A model generated the notes under the pieces. That model was not told where the DNA came from. It ran no database searches and saw nothing but the letters and a program-made list of their open reading frames with translations. DNA of 64,000 bases from positions 33,014-97,013 of the forward strand of contig NW_027192208.1 in the NCBI RefSeq assembly GCF_041956535.1, read 5' to 3'. Made by a program: the position numbers and the translations under genes. Positions 22,910 to 34,258 of this stretch are shown in pieces (the first letter of the stretch is position 1; each line of letters opens with the position of its first letter). The stretch comes from Calcarisporiella thermophila CBS 279.70. Taxonomy: Eukaryota; Calcarisporiellomycota.

Positions 22910-24253
22910 TTAACCTGATGGCCGAGGAAGCGAGGAGGGGGGCGGATAGGTGAACCCTTCAATTTTACCCTCGCCCAGTGTATTCGCAGAAGAATACCCA
23001 CCCTCGGCTCGCCATGCACCACCGGCACCGACTGCCGCGCCTGCCGGTAAAGGCGGATAACGGTAATACATAGCAGCAGCCGATGGATCCATTACCGGTC
23101 GCCCGTAGCTATCAGTGTATGCGGCATAGGCCGTCGGTGGGGGGAAATTTTCGCCGCCTGCACGCATATAGGCACCAGCAGGGTAGCGCATTTCAGTTGC
23201 AGGGGGAAGAGGGTAGAGAGTCGCCGTGGAAGGCGGGTAAATTCTTCCCGTCGGTGGGTAATACATTGCGGGCATCATCATATTGGGTGGCATTGGGCGC
23301 CTACTCTTGTGCTTTGGCATCGCTCTCTTAACTTCGACCTGCAATATACAAAAAATTCAAGCAGCGAATTAAGGTTAGTGAATACGTCCTTGTTCTTTCA
23401 TTTGAAATTTATAGCCACTAAACAAATACGTACTCGTTTGTCGTGTAGCTCCAAATCGGTTCTGCGGAGCACCTCTTCTACACTCTGGCCAGACTCGAAT
23501 ACTACGAATCCAAATCCACGGGACTTACCGCTCTGCCTTGATGTCATCAGGGTAGCATCAAGAACATTTCCAAAACGTGAGAAATAGTCGCGGAACTCCT
23601 CCTCTGATACAGTAGGGGCCACACCGCCAACGAAGATTTTTTCCGTGCGATCCTGCTCTTCGCGAGGTATAGCACGCTTTGGATCCACCTAGTAATCATA
23701 GATTGTAAGCAACCATTCAGCTGATAGGTATCGCAGGAACCGTCAAACCTTCTTGCCATCAAGGACATGCTCCTGCTGTAATACGATCTCCAACACTTCA
23801 GGATCTGCAAATGTCACAAAGCCAAACCCGCGGGAACGTCCGGCCGAATCATGCATAACAACACAATCTTTCACCTGTCCAAACTTTGAAAAGTACTCTG
23901 CCAAGCTTTCTACAAGCCATAAAAAGGATAACAATCAAAACAATAGTAAAATAAGAGACAATTAATTGACATAAGCAATGAAAAATCTATTGAAAGGCAT
24001 TAAATTCTCACCATTCGTGCTCTCCCAGCTCAGCCCTCCAATGAATAGCTTCCTGTAATGGGTGATTCGGTGAAAATAAGCAAGAAGCATTTCCCAAGAT
24101 TAAAATCAATGTGCGAAATTACCCAACTTCATGCCGTACCCTTCGATCATCGCTTGATTGGGGCGGTGGCGACGGTGAGGTTCTTGGCACAGACGGTTTA
24201 TGGGTCGAGTTTGATTGTGGTGAGGGTGGATCGGAGTGTGTTTGATCGACCAT
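22910..24253 (-). CDS. Two-RRM hnRNP-type RNA-binding protein (Hrp1/Musashi-like)
   Basis: Five exons, 24253-24123, 24052-24012, 23909-23749, 23688-23434 and 23338-22910, give 338 aa. A Pro/Ser-rich N-terminus precedes RRM1 with RNP2 KLFIGGLSW and RNP1 RGFGFVTF, the linker DGKKVDPKRAIP typical of this family, then RRM2 with KIFVGGVAP and RGFGFVVF, ending VEVKRAMPK. The last 120 residues are rich in Pro, Tyr, Gly and Ala (low-complexity, possible phase-separating tail). Hrp1/DAZAP1/Musashi relatives bind UA-rich RNA. In yeast Hrp1 is cleavage factor IB for mRNA 3'-end formation and shuttles between nucleus and cytoplasm. The intron 1 donor GGGTAATT was chosen over an earlier GTACGG because only it keeps frame. 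Confidence 0.9.
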
Positions 24254-25317
24254 TGGGAGGCGGATTAAATTACAAAGAGAGTATAAAAATAGAAGGAGAG
24301 AATAAAAACTCTATGTAAAAGTGACGGTGAAAAAGCCAAGTCCTGCAACGAAGAGAGAATTGCAAAACAATGTTAATGACAAGGAGTCACAAGAAATAGC
24401 GGATGAATGATCTCAAATATTGGCGGGCTGCCGATGTATTTCAAATATGTTTCCAGCTGTCAGGCAAAAGAATGAGGGCAATCAGGGAGAAATGGGAAAA
24501 TAGAAAAAAAAGAAAATAAAAAGAGGAGGGTGAAAGTTGAGCACCACGTCAATTGCCTTCTAGTTGATCGCCCTCAACACATCAAATAAATTTTTTGTGT
24601 CATGGGGTGCGATCCAAGAAAGGAATATTGCGGTGTCCTCATTAGCAAGAAATTAAAAGAGCAAAGGAACGGATCTGCCTGTATCAAAAAGTCTCAAAGC
24701 AGTCCTTGCTCAATTCCCCAACATTGCAATCAAATTTGCGGTTGCGCTTGAGGCCTACTACGGTATCTCTGCTTGTCCCCTTATGAACAGCAGCCGCAAA
24801 GAGCCCCTCCTACCCTCCCTCCCGCTCCTCTACTCAATTTCACGTGATTGCTTAGAATCCTATATATAGAATGCAGATGGAAGACAATGGTTTCTGTGAG
24901 TTGAAAGCTCACCATGCAAGGAAGTTGAATACTCTAAATCAATGTTTATTAGAAAGAGTGAAAAAGGAACCCCAACCCAGCACAAGATTGAATTTATCTA
25001 AATCGAACAAGCTCACAAAATTCAGTTACGTTATTTCTTATTGCTTTATATCAAGAAAGCTGGAAAACAATTGAAATCACAAATACCCCCCCACTCCCAA
25101 ACCCAAAACTGAATGAAACGGTAGAAAAAAAGTACATCAAGAAAAAAAGTTCAATTCAATGTTATGTTTATTTGTTTTTTTTTCCGTTTTTTTATATTTT
25201 CAAACCATTTCCTTCTCACTCTTTCCTTGCACTTCTATTACCGAAAACTACGAAATATTATACTAGTAAAGAAATGTTTGCGCAGATGGAAGTTAGCTAC
25301 CATCGCAAGACCCGTTA
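24254..25317. other. Intergenic region upstream of the RNA-binding protein gene
   Basis: This kilobase holds the promoter of the RRM gene and the 3' side of the insulinase gene. A 67-codon frame at 24871-25074 has no support. T-rich and C-rich low-complexity runs occur near 25085-25200. Confidence 0.5.
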
Positions 25318-28300
25318 TTAAAGTGTGGCAAGGGACGGCGGCGGGATAGGGCGCAAGGGTACGGCCGCGCGGGAAAGCTCCATGCCCGCTTTGAACGCGT
25401 GCATATCGGTGACAATAACATTGCCATTGAGGGCCTCGCCGTTGACCACGTGTGATCCAGGTGGTACTGGCGATGGCGCCAAACGGCCATCGGCATTTAG
25501 CTTAGTCGCTTTACAAGGAGTAAGGGAGAGCGCTTCTGCGCATGCACGCATCATCTCTTCTACCTCTTCCTCCTCCGCCTTAGTCTCGTCTATCAAAAGT
25601 TGTCGAAGGGCTTGCTCTAGCTCGCCATCTCTACTCGCCTCAATCGCACGCTCCAGATCTTCCTGCTTGATCGCAACCCCTCGAGTCGAAAGACACATTC
25701 GTAGGCTCTCGAGATGCTCTGGCGTGGGGCTCCGGCGGGCAGCCGGAGGAGACCGAATGGCCTTGTGCGAGCGGATATGCACAGAGAGTTTCTTGCGCAC
25801 GGGCGAGGAAGGATGGATGTGCTTGTCATAAAATTGTAAAAGATCTTCTTTCTCAATACGCTTCAGCTCGTTGACATCGACTTCCGCTAGATGATTAAGC
25901 ATGGTTAGTATGGTGGCTGGTCTGCATAAAGGATTATATTGCCCACTTACCCTGGTCAAAGTCATAGAGCCCGGAATGCACAATCACCCAGTATCGGTGG
26001 GTTTCTTGTTGCAAGTTCTTATCCTTCTCCAGCTTCTTTGCAATCAGGGAATTAACCTGTGCCTTAAACTCCGCCTCTGTCAAGCTTTCAATAATACTTC
26101 GCAACTGGGCAAGGAAGGCCTCGATGCGCTCCTCAAGATGCTGTGTATCACGCTCGCTCTGAACGATAATTCGAAATCCCAGTATTCCAGGATGCTTACG
26201 GACACCGCTCCAGACGAAGTAGCCCAACTGCTCTTTTGTTCGCAGCTGGTTGAAGCAAGGCTCCTGAGCGATCTGTGAAAGTAGGCTGAGTCGTGCACGT
26301 AAAGGTACTTCTGTGACATCTCCGACCTGGCAGTAGAATTCCACTGCAGAGTTCAAATTCTCGACACTCGTCAACTCGCGTTGATACACAAATTTACCCC
26401 CTTGTTTCGGTAATAGCAGACTACGCGGTCCTATCAATTGGCTTGGCAGTAGTGGGCGGGGATCTATAATATTTTCTACAATCTCCATCATTCGTAATGC
26501 CTCCTCGCGGAAAATATTCCCGTGCATCACTGATTCAAAATGCATATGCGAGAAGATGAACGGGATAAAGTTCTGGACCTCTTCCGCAGTAATCTTTTCG
26601 AGCTCAAGCAACTTTTCTTCTTGCGTCCAGCTACGCTCGTGCAAAATATAGGACAGATAAAAGAGAGCGTGCTGATAGGGTTGGTCAAGGGCGAAATTCT
26701 TGTAATGCCGTCGTAGCTAAAAGGAAGCAAACAAAACAAAATCAAATTTTAGGCTGTAGATCGGATGAAAATCACCTAGCTCATACCTGATCTTTGATAA
26801 ATGTGAATCGGCTCATATCTACAGTGAAATTCTTCATTCGATGCACTACCTTTTCGAGTAGAACGGGCATCTTGTCGTTGTACCCCTCCATCAAGAATAG
26901 CATGCCTTCTGTCTGGTTCTCGAATGAGTAACTTAATCCAGCTACATCTGCATCATAGGCGTATTCGTTAAGAGAGTCTTGGAGCAAGTCCATAAACAAG
27001 CTATCGGAATAGAAGTTGAGGGTCAGATAAGAGGTCCAGTATGGCAATTAACAAAAATATCCGCAATAAGGAAAAATAGTTACGAGGTCTTCACATAATT
27101 TCCAGGCGTCGTATGTGTGAAGGGGTTGCGGAAGAGAATCCACACATTTGCACGGGGAACCCAAAATGTATCGTCCTTTTTATGCCATAGCCGAGTGATA
27201 CGCGTATTTTTGATTAGCGTTGGCTCTTTTGCTGGCTAAATTATTGAAGAAAAAAATTAGCTTCAACGCTTATTCCAGGAAATGCAACATCATTTACCAT
27301 TTCTATAGGAACTTTGTGAGTCTCAAAGTTTTTAGGTATGAAGTCATTTGCCCCAGGGAGCTCGAGATCCGGATTTTCTTTTGTTCTCGAAATTGTCTAC
27401 CAACCAATAAATAAGATATCAATTTGCCTACTATGCCACAAATATAGGTAGTAATTTCTCACCTTCATCAAATTCTCTGAAAGTTTCTCAACATGGTATT
27501 CGGTTCCATACCAACGTTCTTGCTTATTTAACTCCACAGGTAGGTCGAATTTTTGACTAATCAAAAACGCCCTATATAGAAGATTGTTTGAGATACTCTG
27601 CTCTCGCTTGAACAATTAAATCTTAAATACCTGAATGCATCTGGCCGAAGGTAATTGAGCCCTTCCCGTCGAATGCAGTCAGGATCCCATTCACGTATGA
27701 GGGATGACCCGGAAAGTATCCATTCGGGGGGATAAGGGCGTTGCATTAGCCCCGCAACATGAGTAGTGTAATACAGTGGCTTAGATTTTTCACTAAACCG
27801 GAATGATGTGGAGGCAAGGGATTGCACCTAATACATCGACAATGAATAGAGAAAAAAACGCGAAAAATCCATTTAAAATATTACCTCTCGGAATATCGAC
27901 TCCTGAATCCCATCTTTCTTTAATAGCTCGATGTATTGGAATACAATCTCTATAACTTCCTCGTAGTGCTCTAGAATTTAATAGGCATTTTAGCTATTGT
28001 ATTTACTAACAATAAAAAGAGTGGAAATTACTTAGCCCATTCTCAGTCAGATCTACCCAAATTTTAAAGAATTCGAATCCTGCAGAATGATTTGACCCTG
28101 CGGAGAGGAAGTTTGCCCACCCTTTTTTCTTTAGGAGCGAAAGGATGGAACCTTTGCCCTCATGTCCTATTAGGTGCGATAGGTATCGGCCCGGCTATAG
28201 TCAGACAATAAAAGGCAGTGTTAGAAGCGAAGCGAGTTTATATTTGAATAGAATAATATCTACCCTAACGCGGAATAGTCGATGCTGATCGGAAAACGGG

Positions 28301-29530
28301 AAAGTAAGCTCCAAACCACGCACGTCCTTCACGGATTTTACAAATACCAATGTCTATGTGAAATAATAGCACGGATTTAAATGTCTTTTCTAGCATGCCT
28401 GTATAATACCAATTTTGGTTTGGCAGCATAGCACTTACCCCCAGTTCATTCGGCGTCAATGGATTATTTTCGAATCGTGGAGGTTCAATGTTTGTGTTGC
28501 GCACTTCAGAGAATTTCTCAACAGTCCATTTCGTAAGTTGATCGAGTGAATCTAGAAATTCAAGTTTGCATTTCTTAAGTTAAAATAATCCAGTGGCAAG
28601 CATAAAACTACTTATTCTTACCTCTTCCTAAAATGCACAGCTTCATTACATTGGCACTGTAGTAGCGATCATAGAATTTAAGCAATTCTGCACGCACGTC
28701 GATTCCTTTTCTTGTGGGCTCATTAAGCAGAGTCTCTAACGATCCCGTACCAAATTGATGGTAGGGGTTGGATGGGTCAGATAATGTCTTCTCAAGCTGA
28801 AATAGTCGCCAGTCATCAGACTGGAGATTCTTTTTATGCTCTATAAAAACGTTTTTCATTGAGCTTTACGTGATCACCTTCAAAATGGCTTTAACATAGA
28901 CTCAATTACCAGAATCAACCGCCTTTAACTCTCGTTCAGTACAACTCTCATTGAACAATGGTCGTACAAAAAACTGGGCGAATCGATCAAGTGCACCCTC
29001 GAGATAATCATGCGCTACTTCGAAGTGATAATTTGTGTTGACGTAGGAAGTAAAGGCATTAGCCTGACCAGAGTGCTTGGAAAGATACTGGCTATACTCG
29101 TTTTCTTTGGGATACTTCTCAGTTCCCTATAAAATACACATTGCACACTGTTAGTCCATGCAATGGACAGAGCGAAAAATAGGGCCAAGCGAGACTAACC
29201 ATGAATAGAAGATGTTCGCAAAAATGGGCCAAGCCTTGTAAATCTTCCTATTGCAGTTTAAAATATATTCAAGTAACTCTTAAGCGAATATTTTAATATA
29301 AGTATTATTACCGGATCACTCATATTCCCAACATTAACGTCTAATGCTGCGCTTGCCTTGTCCGTGTTTGGATCATGCACGAGAAGAGCCTCTAGGCAAT
29401 TGTGCAGCCGCACAAGACGATATTCACGATCGTCATTTTCCGATTTCTCAAGGGGTAGTGTAAACACATAGTGGCTTCCATCGTTGGAGAGTGCCCATCG
29501 GTTGTTGTCTTCAAGATGAGTAGACGGCAT
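25318..29530 (-). CDS. STE23: Insulinase-type M16 metallopeptidase (insulin-degrading enzyme / Ste23)
   Basis: Fifteen exons give 1086 aa: 29530-29312, 29247-29200, 29126-28910, 28840-28622, 28551-28439, 28353-28264, 28194-28032, 27970-27885, 27827-27631, 27571-27463, 27396-27298, 27235-27084, 27000-26787, 26716-25951, 25886-25318. Every join restores a conserved motif. The inverted zinc motif HFCEH (residues 81-85) sits in the 48-nt second exon, and the distal glutamate region AVDSEH follows at a splice join. Other hallmarks are [49 protein letters not shown] and SRAA near the end. The family cuts small peptides inside a closed chamber; yeast Ste23 helps process a-factor. Length exceeds yeast Ste23 (1027) because an acidic, Arg/Pro-flanked insert of roughly 80 residues lies before the final [17 protein letters not shown]. 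No peroxisomal C-terminal signal is seen. Confidence 0.95.
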
Positions 29531-30461
29531 GATCACTTGATTTATATATACTTTTCTTTGGTGCCCAAGAAATTTGATCAGCAAAGGATAATTATAAGCT
29601 AATTCAAGAGAGAAAAGTGTGAAAAGATCTTGAGTAGTGAGAAATAAAATCTGCCTGCTAAATTAACGCACCTCTTATTTCAGAATCAGAGAACTTGCAT
29701 AGACCCGATTAAAAACAAGCAAGAAGAAGGATTTGTCACTACAATAAGATCAGGTTATTTTTCTACAGGAATAAGATGGGGACCCAAATTAGTATTGATG
29801 CTCTCAGAACATTGAATAACACAAACAGAAAATTCATACCTAAATGAATTAATCAAAAAATGGAGCAAGTGAAATAAAAATCTAAGTTAAAAAAAAATGA
29901 GAGATGGCAAAGAGAAATTAGAAATGTTATCTTATTCAAGAAGAGAAGAAAATAAATAAAGTTCGACAAAATAAAGGTATATTGATATGCCGATAAAAAG
30001 TATTTATAGAAGATTCAAGTACAAAATCCAGAGGAAAGCATTTTTTTCTCGAAACCAAAAGATCAACAAGATAATTGATTGCAATGTTACCTTTAAAAAT
30101 TATTTATGCGTAATTTCAATGTACATGAAGCGAGCTGAGGAGGAAAGAGAAACGAAAGGACCCCCGAATATTCCACTAGCTCAAGTCTGGAGAAGCGCGT
30201 TTGAGATCAATCAGCTAAGCCGCTAATTAATCCGAATCTTCGAGTATGGAAAACGCGTCTTATATTGTGTGGTTTTAACCTATTGAGAAACCCATATTAT
30301 ATCCTTGCACTTTTACTAACCATTTTTTTTATCCTCATTTCTCAGGCGTGATTAGTCTTAAATCAGATTCGAAGCAGCAATTTTTATGGCTTCCCCCCTC
30401 CACCTTCATTTAATTTTTTCATTTGCAATTTAAACCATCGTCATTCAAATTATTTGTCACC
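29531..30461. other. Divergent promoter region
   Basis: This 0.93-kb AT-rich stretch separates the minus-strand insulinase start from the plus-strand kinase start. A small frame at 29987-30226 has no support. Confidence 0.5.
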
Positions 30462-32604
30462 ATGCCTGTCATGACTCGTAATATGCACCGCCAAAAGGAG
30501 AAGCGAAAAGGCCGAAGGCGTCGATCCAACTCTTCATCTTCTTCTGACGTGCTGGGAGTCGAGACAGATCTGGCTTCCATTGGTAAAATATTCACTCTAT
30601 TTGATGATTCATCGAATATTATATCTTTAAATTTTTATTTTCTTAATCCTTTATACCATACAGTACTTGACGATGATCCGTTAGATCAGAATCCTCAACT
30701 GTTACTACGCTTTCCGAAGATCCGATTGTTAAAGTTATGTATGGAAAGGAACTTGGATGTAGAAGGAAAAACGAAACCAGAACTTGTTGAGAGCTTGATG
30801 CAATGGGTATATATAGGGCTATTTTAATATGATATATTATTATAGATCATTACATGTTTTTTGATTAATAGAAAACATTACAAGACCGTCCAAAGCGTAC
30901 CGCTGCGATTAAAGCCGAAGCTCGACTTCTCCGAAACACTCAATTGCAAAAACCTTTGCATAATATAGCCAAAGATGGCAAAGCAAACTTGGGAGGAATT
31001 GATTTAGAATTGAGAAGAAGGCAACAAGCCAAACGAGTAGAAGTTGTGATTGAGCGCCAATCTCTTGGATTCAATAAGAACAAGAAAGAGTCGAGAAACA
31101 CACGAGTCGAAGATGAAGAAGAGGAGATTATTGAGGGCGAAAAAGAAAATGAAATAAATCACGTAGTAGAGCCGAATGAGAAAAGAGAAAAGGAGAAAGA
31201 CAAGGGCAGAAGAAGGGAGCGAAGAGAGAAAGAGAGAGATAAAAAAGAGAAGCAGTACAAGCCCACAAAAGATTTAGAAAGAGATAGCAGAGTTCCTGTC
31301 CCACCGTCACCTTCGCAAACAACTACGTTGAGTGCTCCTAATGACCAACGTGTACCCGACTTAGATGCTTTGGATCTGGCGGATTTTCGGATCCCTTTTG
31401 ATGCAATTGTTAAAGGACCAAAAATTGGTAGCGGGTAAAATTTTATACATTATTTTCATAATTTACCAAGTCCAGTATTTATGTTGAAATATTTTTTGAT
31501 TACAGTGCTTTTAAAGATGTCTATAGCGGAACTTTCCAAGGCACCCCTGTGGCTATTGGAGAACTTCGTATCTCAAACCTAACCGACCATGATATCAAAG
31601 AACTGGAAGTACTGCGCATGCTTCGCCACGATAATATAGTAAGATTTATTGGAGTTGCCACTCCCTCATTCGACCCTCTTTCCACGAGAATACCACCGAT
31701 TTGTATAATAACGGAGTTGGCGGATGGAGACTTATTCGATTGGATAAGACAAAAGGATCCTCCTGAATTTGATAAAATGGTGAGTGTTTAACTTGATATT
31801 GCTAGAATACAAACGCTGTAATATTTCTCAAACTACACTTTATATATTATTAGCTGGAGCTTATATATGACATTGCGTCTGGAGTGAAGTAAGAACAATT
31901 GCCATTTATATCGTTATCGGAGCGCCATAATTTATTTCTTTCTATAGCTATCTGCACACAAGAAGACCCGCTATTATCCACCGTGATTTGAAGAGTATCA
32001 ATATCCTGATAAAAGAAAATCATGCAAAAATCAACGACTTTGGACTGGCACGTATCAAGCATACACGTGCGAGTGTGATGCACTCAATAGTTGGCACAGG
32101 TAATGTTTCTTCGCTAAGTATGAGTATATGATTTTGTACTAAATTGCTTGACTTTTTGTACTAAATAGCAAATTGGCAAGCTCCCGAATTTTGGACAGCT
32201 TCACCTGTCTATAATGAAAAAGTGGATGTCTACAGCTGTGCTCTTATTTTCTGGGAAATTTTGACGTGGATATGGCCCGAACGTAGATATCCTTTTGAAG
32301 GGTTGAACAATTTTCAAATATATGAAAACGGTAAATACAACTATGATTTGATCTTGAATGGTATCCTAATCCTTTTTTCTAGTTGGAAGAAAAAAACAAA
32401 GGCCACCAACGGTAGGACTAAGAAAGAATTATCCCCATGCCCTCATATCCCTCGTTGAGCAGATGTGGGTGAGTAGTATACCAGTGGCTTAAAAATATTA
32501 TAAAAATAATGATTGCTGACTTTCCTCCATTATAGGACCACAATCCAGCAGCACGCCCATCAATGGCAAAAGTTGTTGAAGAGTTACAACAATTTTTACC
32601 ATAG
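30462..32604 (+). CDS. Tyrosine-kinase-like (TKL) protein kinase with atypical ATP site
   Basis: Nine exons, 30462-30582, 30664-30806, 30872-31434, 31506-31779, 31854-31888, 31948-32099, 32169-32330, 32383-32468 and 32536-32604, give 534 aa. The basic N-terminus (RRRRSNSSSSS) is followed by a SAP-like helix pair (about 61-88, LCMERNLDVEGKTKPELVESL), a long charged Lys/Glu-rich linker and, from about residue 265, a kinase domain. HRDLKSIN (Asp392, Lys394, Asn397), NDFGLAR (Asp409) and NWQAPEFW are intact. The glycine loop reads GSGAFKDVYSG, and the beta-3 motif reads VAIGEL, so the usual ATP-anchoring lysine is glycine (residue 294). HRDLKSxN places it in the TKL group. Activity is therefore uncertain: it could use another lysine, as WNK kinases do, or be a pseudokinase. 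Substrates are unknown. Confidence 0.85.
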
Positions 32605-32856
32605 TTAGACACAGGAGAATATTTCAATTTTATACACATTGTTTTTTTTTGTTGATTTGCTTTTATTGTCGAATGATACTTGTAATCTGACATTATTTTA
32701 TTATCTCCCTTGTTGCTTGACAAACTGTAAATAAATAATAATACTTCTGTTCATCTAAAATTAGAAAAACCGCCAATTCCCCAAATCGCCCTCTCCGATT
32801 ATTTGACGCGAACGTAACTTTCAGTACTCGAGACAAAAATTGAGGATAAAATAATA

Positions 32857-34057
32857 ATGGAAGAGAATAAACACTATTCTTTCTTAGAAGTAATCCGCAA
32901 ATGCGACAATGTAATCCTTGATTCTCTCGTTCCCTGGCGCCTTTCATCAGGCGCTATACTTGGTTACCTACACCATTCCACTATTCCACATTTAAGTTCA
33001 TACAATTCCTTGTTTCCAGAGGGACAACAGCCTTTTGTGATTAGAGAGAAATGTGTGGAATTTGCTGGATGGGTGAATGACTATAAGAAGCGGTGCGATG
33101 TGATGCATCGTCTGCTTGAATACTGGCGGAAGGAGCAAACGTTCGCGTGCCTTAAGGGATGGAGAAATGAATTATACCCTATTTACGGCGATGATTCCCA
33201 TGAAAAAGGCTTGGCTATGTCTATAGAACGGTCTGGAGCATACATATTTGGAATCGCTGCTTATGGATCACACATGAATGGATATGTGCGTACAGCGGAA
33301 GGTATTAAAATGTGGATTGGGCGACGAAGCCCCTGCAAGCAAACTTGGCCAGGATATTTGGATAATACGGTAATAATTAATTCGGTATATGTTATTTTAA
33401 AAGAGTATGACCTGAATATAAAGTAGGTCGGAGGGGGTATTACTTGTGGAGATTCTCCCCGTATGACTATTATTCGAGAGAGTGAAGAAGAAGCTAGTAT
33501 TCCTCGAGATGTCGCGGAGAAAGCAAGTATTTTGAAAAACTTGTTTGACAATATCTTTGTTTTTTGTTCCCTAATTATAGATATAACAATTCAGTCAATA
33601 GCTGTCGGAGCAGTGACTTATTTTACTCATGATTATGTCGGCCTTATTGCCGAAACCATTTACTGCTATGATCTCGAAATGCCATTAGATATTGAACCAA
33701 AGCCATGCGACGGAGAGGTAGAAAGCTTCTATCTTTGGGATATGGATGAGGTAAATAAACAAAGGGATGTCGTGCACGTTTACATTGTCTAACATACGAT
33801 TTTAATTTAGGTAAAAAAACGCATTCGTGCAGGAGAGTTCCAGCCATGCTCTGCACTAGGTAGACATGTCTTTAACTTTAATTTTTGGACCACTATCCAA
33901 GTATATGTATTTACATCGTAGTTTCTCTCTTTCTTTAGTTGTCATTGACTTCATGATACGTCACGGAATTATTACAGCAGAGAATGACCCCGACTACATA
34001 GACATCACCGCAGCCCTTCACCGGAGACTTGATCACACAGGACCGAGGTATTTATAG
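32857..34057 (+). CDS. DUF4743/Nudix hydrolase-like protein (YJR142W type)
   Basis: Exons 32857-33369, 33427-33526, 33581-33750, 33811-33859 and 33939-34057 give 316 aa. The N-terminal half (FLEVIRKCDNV...WRNELYPIYG) matches the DUF4743 domain that precedes the Nudix fold in thiamine-pyrophosphokinase-related proteins. The Nudix box is GGITCGDSPRMTIIRESEEEAS. The RExxEE core is present, but the first conserved glutamate of the box is methionine. Later family phrases are intact: YCYDLEMP, DGEVESFYLWDMDEV, GEFQPCSAL and IDFMIRHGIIT. Known relatives (yeast YJR142W) hydrolyse oxidised thiamine diphosphate analogues. The fold assignment is strong and catalytic competence is less so. It lies 252 bp after the kinase gene, same strand. 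Confidence 0.85.
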
Positions 34058-34258
34058 ATGACATCGAAGTTCGGATAATAGTCTGATTACTCGGTGCAAA
34101 AGTTCGCTACCTATTGTAACTAATACTATAGTTATTTTCGTTATTTTCTTGCTTTACTATCATTTATATATCATCAACAAATTATGCTACTACATAATAA
34201 GACATATATTAGAATGAAATCAAATATAAATAAATCAACTCGAATAAACGATAGCTGG

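Noticed and set aside
23743-24064. Possibility that the RRM1 region is a separate broken gene
   Set aside because: Small exons 24052-24012 and 23909-23749 splice in frame to give an intact RRM1 followed by RRM2.
24123-24135. Earlier GTACGG donor for exon 1 of the RRM gene
   Set aside because: It gives the wrong phase for KLFIGGLSW; the GTAATT donor 20 bases later keeps frame.
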